NCBI GenBank assembly: GCA_905203195.1 | Contig: CAJKVD010000006.1 | Span: forward strand, 1-11,780 | Length of the DNA: 11,780 bases | Source: an uncultured Clostridium sp. | GTDB taxonomy: Bacteria; Bacillota; Clostridia; TANB77; CAG-508 | Reading direction: 5' to 3' | Part shown: positions 6,844-11,780 of the stretch, in pieces | Layout: the number at the start of each line of letters is the position of its first letter | Numbering within the stretch: position 1 is the stretch's first letter | Made by a program: the position numbers and the translations under genes | Notes under the pieces: generated by a model | The model's input: the letters and a program-made list of their open reading frames with translations, nothing else | The model's database searches: none | What the model was told of the DNA's origin: nothing

Positions 6844-7963
6844 GTGTATTAAATTCTAAGACTACATCTCTCATTGAATACATCATTGCATACATGTTAT
6901 ATATAATTTCTGGCAATATTCTAAATCCTATAAGCATTCCTATTATTCCACCCAATAATGTGGCTAAAATGGCATATATTATATATTTTGATGCTATTTT
7001 TAATTTTGTGTATCCTAATGCTTTTAATGTTCCTATTTGTACTCTTTGTTCTTCTACCATTCTTGTCATTGATGTTAAACTTATTAGTGCTGCTATTACA
7101 AAAAATACTACTGGAAATACTTCCCCTATATTTGCTATTCGTTCTGAATCTTGAGAATAACTTGCATATCCTGTGTTCTGACTTCTATCTAATATATACA
7201 ATTCAGGCTTTATTTCTGTGGTGTTTTTTGAGTCCGTTCCCAAAAACATCGAGTCTTTTACTTCTTTGATTTTATCTTTATATTTGTCTGAAAATGTGTC
7301 TAGTTCTTCTGCTCCTTTTACTTTAACATATATTTCTGTATATATTTTTGATGTTATTTCTGATTGTGGTACATAAATATAATAATTTATTTTTCCTGAT
7401 GCTAATTTTGTGGAACCTCTTTCTCTTGATATATATAATGGTGAACGAATTGTTCCTACTATTTTTACTTCTTTGTTTTTTAGATTTGGTCCTGTTATTG
7501 TATCTTTTGATTCTAATGTTATGGTGTCTCCTATATTTTTATTTGTGCCTTTTAAAAAACTTTCTTCTACTACACATTCGGTTTCATTTTTTGGCATTTC
7601 ACCTTGTTGTAATTTTACGCAATTTATTTTGTCTGATAATGTATGAACTTTTAATACATATTCTTCATCATCTACTCTTGTTAAAACATCTTTGCTATAT
7701 GATCCTTCTGCAACTTCTATATCTTGCATGTCTTGTATTTTCTTTACATCATTATCTGTTAGTCCTAATGTGGATATTACTTCTATGTCCATCATTTTTG
7801 TTTCATCAAAATATGTGTCTGCTGTTTTTTTCATGTCTGGACTTGCTGCTCTTATTCCTGCAAAAAATCCTACTCCTAATAGCACTATTAATAATATAGA
7901 TAAAAATCTTTTTCTTGTATTTATAATTTCCTTAATTGAATCTTTATGGAGTACTGTAGTCAT
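6773..7963 (-). CDS. FtsX-like ABC permease, N-terminal half (zero frame)
   Basis: This is the first half of the permease partner of the ATPase encoded just upstream. Relatives span the membrane with two FtsX/MacB-type repeats and are thought to move or extract hydrophobic or lipid-linked substrates, but no substrate can be assigned here. Residues 19-39 form TM1, about 40-265 an extracytoplasmic domain, and about 276-296 and 326-355 two more membrane segments separated by the cytoplasmic EEQRVQIGTLKALGY stretch that usually contacts the ATPase. The family resemblance holds to about Thr373. From Arg374 (CGG) the zero frame gives 23 unrelated residues and stops, while the +1 frame continues the family. 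AAAAGGAAGG precedes the ATG. The gap to the ATPase gene is 56 bases with no obvious promoter, so one operon is likely. Confidence 0.88.
   Translation of the reverse strand: MTTVLHKDSIKEIINTRKRFLSILLIVLLGVGFFAGIRAASPDMKKTADTYFDETKMMDIEVISTLGLTDNDVKKIQDMQDIEVAEGSYSKDVLTRVDDEEYVLKVHTLSDKINCVKLQQGEMPKNETECVVEESFLKGTNKNIGDTITLESKDTITGPNLKNKEVKIVGTIRSPLYISRERGSTKLASGKINYYIYVPQSEITSKIYTEIYVKVKGAEELDTFSDKYKDKIKEVKDSMFLGTDSKNTTEIKPELYILDRSQNTGYASYSQDSERIANIGEVFPVVFFVIAALISLTSMTRMVEEQRVQIGTLKALGYTKLKIASKYIIYAILATLLGGIIGMLIGFRILPEIIYNMYAMMYSMRDVVLEFNTRNSSYRIRMGFIMYCRGNSNRML
6841..6844 (-). other. Proposed +1 frame junction CGGA in the permease gene
   Basis: The zero frame reads TTT AAT ACA CGG and then diverges. 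Skipping the C gives ACA, then GGA ATA GCA, which enters the conserved membrane segment. The +1 frame has a TAG at 6858-6856, so the switch must happen within about 15 bases of this point, which pins it far better than the tetR site. The combined length of 2458 bases is one more than a multiple of three. The surroundings contain no homopolymer longer than three. Confidence 0.7.
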
Positions 7964-8019
7964 ATTTTATTACCTTCCTTTTATATTAAATTGAATTTTT
8001 AGTGTGTTAATTTTTAAAT

Positions 8020-8721
8020 TTACCATTCAATTTCTGAAATAGGTAATGGCTTTTTATTTAATTTTATATCTTGTACTTTTCCGTTTTTGAAATTAATTAC
8101 TTTATCTGCCATAGGTGTTAATGCCGCATTGTGTGTTATTATTATTACTGTCATTTTTTCTTTTTTGGCTGTGTCTTGTAACAATTGTAAAATTTGTTTT
8201 CCTGTATTGTAATCTAGTGCACCTGTTGGTTCATCACATAATAATATTTTTGGATTTTTTGCAATTGCTCTTGCTATCGCTACTCTTTGTTGTTCTCCTC
8301 CTGATAATTGTGATGGGAAATTTTTCATTCTTTCTTCTAATCCAACTTTTTTTAATATTGTTTTTGGGTCAAGTGAATTTTTGCATATTTGTGTTGCTAA
8401 TTCTACATTTTCTAATGTTGTTAAATTTTGTACTAAGTTATAAAATTGGAATACAAATCCTATATCTTCTCTTCTATATTTTGTTAATTCTTTCTTTTTT
8501 AATTTGCTTATATCTTTTCCATCTATTACTACAGTCCCTGATGTTGCTGTATCCATTCCTCCTAAAATATTAAGAGCTGTTGTTTTTCCAGCTCCACTTG
8601 GTCCTACAATTACAACTAGCTCTCCTTTTTCTATTAAAAAATTTGTTTTATCCAATGCCGTTATTGTTACTTCTCCCATTTGATATTGTTTTACAACATC
8701 TTTAAATTCAATATATGACAT
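8020..8721 (-). CDS. ABC transporter ATPase, MacB/LolD type
   Basis: This 233-residue cytoplasmic ATPase energises the FtsX-like permease encoded next. All motifs are intact: Walker [10 protein letters not shown] (40-48), Q-loop (FQFYN, Q92), signature LSGGE (139-143), Walker B LLCDEPTG (160-167) with the catalytic Glu164, the GALD D-loop (167-170) and switch His197. The N-terminal pattern ([14 protein letters not shown]) and the [14 protein letters not shown] and CDEPTGALD blocks are typical of the MacB/LolD/SalX branch. The length is normal. AGAAAGGAG lies six bases before the ATG, in a 12-base gap after the acidic protein gene, so the two are probably translated from one message. The family is near certain, but the transported substrate is unknown. 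Confidence 0.95.
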   Translation of the reverse strand: MSYIEFKDVVKQYQMGEVTITALDKTNFLIEKGELVVIVGPSGAGKTTALNILGGMDTATSGTVVIDGKDISKLKKKELTKYRREDIGFVFQFYNLVQNLTTLENVELATQICKNSLDPKTILKKVGLEERMKNFPSQLSGGEQQRVAIARAIAKNPKILLCDEPTGALDYNTGKQILQLLQDTAKKEKMTVIIITHNAALTPMADKVINFKNGKVQDIKLNKKPLPISEIEW

Positions 8722-8733
8722 TGTTTCTCCTTT

Positions 8734-10425
8734 CTAAACTTTTCCTTTTGAGAAAAATTTTTCGAATATACTCTCTTTTTCATCTTTTTTATTTTTGATT
8801 TTTGACGTTCTCTTTGTTTTTCCTTTTATATATTTTCTTATTTCTTCTCTTTCTTTTTTTTCGTCTTCTTCGTTATCTTTAGTTTCTTCTTCATCTAGTT
8901 CTTCTTCGTCCTCATCATATTCGTCACCATATTCATCATCATATTCGTCATCATAATCATCTTCTTCATAATCGTCTTCTTCATCGTTATTTTCATCATA
9001 ATCATCTTCATAGTCATCTGCTTCATACTCATTATTATTGTCTTCTTCGTATTCATCGTCATCTGAATATTCTTCGTCATCATAATTGTATTCATCATCT
9101 GACTCTTTTTCTGCTTTTTCTTTGCCTATATCTTTATTGCTTATAAACCATTCTTCCTCATCTATTTCGTTTTGGTCATTTTCTAATAATTCTGGTTCTT
9201 CTACATTTTCTTCTATTTCTTCTGCTTTTTCTTCTGGCATAAATTCTGATAGGTCTCTTCCATAATTTTCTTCTACTTCTTGATTAAAGATTTCGTAGAT
9301 ATTTTTTATTCCATCTATTCTCCAATAATTTGTATTTATTATTGTTCCCATTCCTGCTTTTGATTTTATGTTATTTACTTCTTGATTGAATGATTTTTCT
9401 TTTTCTTCTATTCCTAACAAGTATGTGCCATTATATAACTCTTTATATGCTTTTTTTGTTGATTTTCCAGTTATTTCTCTAGTTAACAAATTGTATAAAT
9501 TATGTATTTGCACCATGTCTCCATCAAAATCTTTACAAGCTTGTTCCATCATTGTTTTATGTGCTTTTTCTCCACTTATTGCTGTTATTCTTTCATTATC
9601 TAGGAAACTTACTAAATATTCTTTTTCTATTTCTAAAAATTTTAGTTTTGCAGTTATGTCTTTTAGATTTTTTTGATATCTTGATAAGTTTAAATTGTCA
9701 TTATCTATTTCTGCCATTAATCTTTTTAGTCTTTCATATGATGTCACATAACACTCTGCTTCTTTTTTTGCCATTTTTATTCTTACTTCTACTGCTTTTT
9801 TCATTACATCCCTATCAAATTTTACTTTTTCATTTTTTCCATTTTCTAGCATTATTTTATTTAGAGATTCACATAATAGTTCATCATCAGTTGTAATAAA
9901 TTCTTTGATTTTTTTTACATTTGCTACATCTACTATTCCTAATGTTTCTACAGCACCGTTCAAGATTTTTATGTGATTTGTTTCTGATGTTCTTTTCATT
10001 TTATTGCATTTGTTTCTTTCTGTTTGCTTTTCTGTGAATTCATTTAGTAGTTCTATATAGCTTTCTCTTAATTCTTGTTCTTTTTGAGCTCTTTCGTCTA
10101 TTATGTTTTCTATTTTTATTAGTTTTTTCTCTATTATTGCTGGCTCTTGGTCAAAATCATTGAAAAGTTTTGTTCTTATATCTTCATGTTTTGTAATTTC
10201 TTTGCTTAATCCCTCTTGTTCTTTTTGGATTTTTTGCATTTTATTTACAATATCATCAAATTCATCTATTATTTTTTCTTCTTCTTCGGTAATTACTTGA
10301 TATTTTTCCATCTCTTCTAAAACATTTTTAAATGTTTCGTAACTAACCCTTATATCTGATTCTTTGTCTGGTCCGAAAATTTTATTCAAGTATTTCTCTA
10401 ATACGATTGCACTTCTTTCATACAT
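8734..10425 (-). CDS. Unrecognised coiled-coil protein with an Asp/Glu/Tyr-rich tract and basic tail
   Basis: I do not recognise this 563-residue protein. It has no signal peptide or membrane segment and should be cytoplasmic. Residues about 1-395 are helical and highly charged, with probable coiled coils at about 45-145 and 205-285 and a short less-charged segment around 355-380. An acidic linker (396-440) leads to residues 441-523, nearly all Asp, Glu, Asn and Tyr. Twelve tyrosines sit there, each next to acidic residues, in repeats such as DDEYDDEY, and the tract up to Glu515 has no Lys or Arg. The end (524-563) switches to Lys/Arg-rich and finishes with an amphipathic ESIFEKFFSKGKV. It lies between mutS (23-base gap) and the ATPase gene (12 bases), inside one unit. 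A role in DNA or envelope scaffolding can only be guessed. GGAAGGATG precedes the start. Confidence 0.9.
   Translation of the reverse strand: MYERSAIVLEKYLNKIFGPDKESDIRVSYETFKNVLEEMEKYQVITEEEEKIIDEFDDIVNKMQKIQKEQEGLSKEITKHEDIRTKLFNDFDQEPAIIEKKLIKIENIIDERAQKEQELRESYIELLNEFTEKQTERNKCNKMKRTSETNHIKILNGAVETLGIVDVANVKKIKEFITTDDELLCESLNKIMLENGKNEKVKFDRDVMKKAVEVRIKMAKKEAECYVTSYERLKRLMAEIDNDNLNLSRYQKNLKDITAKLKFLEIEKEYLVSFLDNERITAISGEKAHKTMMEQACKDFDGDMVQIHNLYNLLTREITGKSTKKAYKELYNGTYLLGIEEKEKSFNQEVNNIKSKAGMGTIINTNYWRIDGIKNIYEIFNQEVEENYGRDLSEFMPEEKAEEIEENVEEPELLENDQNEIDEEEWFISNKDIGKEKAEKESDDEYNYDDEEYSDDDEYEEDNNNEYEADDYEDDYDENNDEEDDYEEDDYDDEYDDEYGDEYDEDEEELDEEETKDNEEDEKKEREEIRKYIKGKTKRTSKIKNKKDEKESIFEKFFSKGKV
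8857..9105 (-). repeat. Low-complexity GAT/GAA/TAT tract coding for the Asp/Glu/Tyr region
   Basis: The stretch is an imperfect trinucleotide-like repeat built almost wholly of Asp, Glu and Tyr codons. It includes a perfect 14-base direct copy (plus strand CATCATATTCGTCA at 8913 and 8937, 24 bases apart). Another frame is open as a Met-rich 67-codon run, which is only a by-product of the repeated ATGA register. Such tracts can gain or lose units by slippage, so its length may vary between strains. Confidence 0.7.
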
Positions 10426-10448
10426 ATTTATTTACATCCTTCCAAATT

Positions 10449-11780
10449 TTATTTCATCTTTTCTTTGATTTTTACTAACGTATTTAACGCATCTATTGGA
10501 GTTAATTCATTTAAATTAACTTTATCTAATTCATGTGCAATTTCTGCCAATTTGTAATTATACATGTCAAATTGTCCTTCGACTTTTTTCTTATCTTGTT
10601 TTTCTGCTTTTTTACCAGTTAATATATTTTTCTTTTCTATATTTCTTAAAAACTCATTTGCTTTTTGGGTTACTGCTTTTGGTACTCCTGCTAATCTTGC
10701 AACATGTATACCATAGCTTTCGTCTGTACCACCTCTAACTATTTTTCTTAGGAATATTATGTCTTCTCCTTTTTCTTTAACTGCTATTGAGTAATTTTTT
10801 ATTCCTTCTGATTGGTTTTCTAATTCTGTTAATTCATGATAGTGTGTTGCAAACAAGGTTTTTGCTCCACATTTTTCTTTGTCTGCTATATATTCTGCAA
10901 CAGCCCATGCAATTGATAATCCATCATATGTTGATGTTCCTCTTCCTATTTCGTCTAGTATTACTAAGCTGTTTGATGTGGCTTCTTTTAATATTGTTGC
11001 AACTTCCATCATTTCTACCATAAATGTACTTTGCCCCATACTCAAATCATCTGAAGCTCCTACTCTTGTAAAAATTTTGTCTACTACCCCTATATGTGCT
11101 TCTGCTGCTGGTACAAAACTTCCTACTTGTGCCATAAGTGTTATTAATGCTACTTGTCTCATATATGTTGATTTACCTGCCATGTTAGGTCCTGTTATTA
11201 TAGATAATCTGTTTTCTTCTTTGTCTAAGTATGTATCATTATCTATAAAAGCTCCTGCACCCAACATTTTTTCTATAACCGGATGTCTTCCTGATTTAAT
11301 GTCTATTATTCCAGAATTGTCTACTTGTGGCATGCAGTAATTTAAGTCTTCTGCAACTTGTGCAAATGATGTTAATACATCTAATTCAGATACTGCCATT
11401 GCGGTTGTTTGTAATCTTTTTATGTTTTTTGCAATTTGCTCTCTTATTTCTATAAATGCATTATATTCTAAGTTTACAACTTTTTCTTCTGCTCCTAAAA
11501 TTTGGTTTTCTAGGTTTTTTAGGTCTTCTGTTATATATCTTTCTGCATTTGTTAATGTTTGCTTTCTTACATATCTTTCTGGTACTTGTGACAAATATGA
11601 TTTTGTTACTTCTATAAAATATCCAAATACTTTATTAAACCCTACTTTTAGATTTTTTATTCCTGTTTTTTCTCGCTCTTCGGCTTCTAAGTTTACTATC
11701 CAATTTTTTCCTTCTGTTGTTGCTGTTTTTAATTTGTCTATTTCTTCATTATATCCAATTTTTATTATTCCACCGTCTTT
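10449..11780 (-). CDS. mutS: DNA mismatch repair protein MutS (partial, C-terminal half)
   Basis: MutS recognises mispairs and, through its ATPase, starts mismatch repair. The last 443 of about 870 residues are present. The mismatch-binding and connector domains lie beyond the right edge. The visible part starts in the lever/clamp region ([11 protein letters not shown]) and carries the ATPase: Walker [10 protein letters not shown] (visible residues 197-205), MSH signature [11 protein letters not shown] (247-257), Walker [12 protein letters not shown] (273-283) and ATHYHEL (311-317). Near the end QFDMY (403-407) resembles the beta-clamp binding pentapeptide of Firmicute MutS (QLSLF-like), followed by the conserved C-terminal [10 protein letters not shown]. 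The frame stays open to the window edge, so a TTG at 11594 is not its start. The next gene follows after 23 bases and is not mutL, the usual neighbour. The ATPase is intact in every motif seen. Confidence 0.97.
   Translation of the reverse strand, partial: KDGGIIKIGYNEEIDKLKTATTEGKNWIVNLEAEEREKTGIKNLKVGFNKVFGYFIEVTKSYLSQVPERYVRKQTLTNAERYITEDLKNLENQILGAEEKVVNLEYNAFIEIREQIAKNIKRLQTTAMAVSELDVLTSFAQVAEDLNYCMPQVDNSGIIDIKSGRHPVIEKMLGAGAFIDNDTYLDKEENRLSIITGPNMAGKSTYMRQVALITLMAQVGSFVPAAEAHIGVVDKIFTRVGASDDLSMGQSTFMVEMMEVATILKEATSNSLVILDEIGRGTSTYDGLSIAWAVAEYIADKEKCGAKTLFATHYHELTELENQSEGIKNYSIAVKEKGEDIIFLRKIVRGGTDESYGIHVARLAGVPKAVTQKANEFLRNIEKKNILTGKKAEKQDKKKVEGQFDMYNYKLAEIAHELDKVNLNELTPIDALNTLVKIKEKMK

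Noticed and set aside
7348..7899. Plus-strand open frame of 183 codons rich in Leu and Phe
   Set aside because: It is antisense to the permease extracytoplasmic domain. The Leu-rich content simply reflects the complement of A-rich coding DNA.
8895..9098. Minus-strand Met-rich 67-codon frame
   Set aside because: It is an alternate reading of the GATGAA repeats in the acidic tract, with no ribosome binding site and no family features.
8857..9105. CRISPR-like array
   Set aside because: The repeats are irregular, short and in frame, coding for Asp/Glu/Tyr, with no constant repeat and unique spacer pattern.
11592..11594. TTG at 11594 as the mutS start
   Set aside because: The frame is open to the window edge and encodes conserved MutS sequence upstream of it, so the gene is simply cut by the window.

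Overview
The window is AT-rich (GC visibly below about 30%), and every real gene lies on the minus strand, so the plus strand reads as T-rich. The strong AAAGGAGG-type ribosome binding sites, the Gram-positive style LexA with a CGAAC/GTTYG-like box, AGA-dominated arginine usage and the gene families present all point to a low-GC Firmicute. An anaerobic, possibly uncultured, gut Clostridia-type bacterium is the best guess. The species cannot be named from this sequence.

Read right to left, which is the direction of transcription, there are three units. Unit 1 (11780 to 5506) holds the C-terminal half of mutS, an unrecognised 563-residue coiled-coil protein with an extreme Asp/Glu/Tyr tail, an ABC ATPase of the MacB/LolD type, and its FtsX-like permease, which is split across two reading frames. 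Unit 2 (5492 to 4773) is lexA with its own promoter and a LexA-box-like operator over the -35. Unit 3 (4696 to beyond base 1) is a TetR-family regulator, also split across two frames, followed by two half-transporters that form an asymmetric (heterodimeric) ABC exporter. The second half-transporter runs off the left edge. The tetR promoter is near-consensus and is framed by two TGACA-N3-TGTCA inverted repeats, the classic layout of an autorepressed TetR/efflux operon.

The most unusual signal is shared by the two split genes. Both need a +1 shift to rejoin conserved protein, both junctions fall at the tetranucleotide CGGA, and the incoming frame reads GGA (Gly) in both. I checked every CCG on the plus strand. 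Among roughly 3,800 codons of real coding sequence, the only two CGG codons in frame are these two junction codons. That is compatible with CGG being unread or hungry in this organism and acting as a +1 shift site, although two chance mutations or sequence errors remain possible. Neither site lies in a homopolymer.

Other features worth a second look are an in-frame stop just after the best ribosome binding site of the first exporter gene, a roughly 190-residue extracytoplasmic insert in that exporter, and phased A-tracts upstream of the tetR promoter. All gaps between genes are shorter than 200 bases. I saw no tRNA, rRNA, CRISPR array, insertion sequence or convincing intrinsic terminator.
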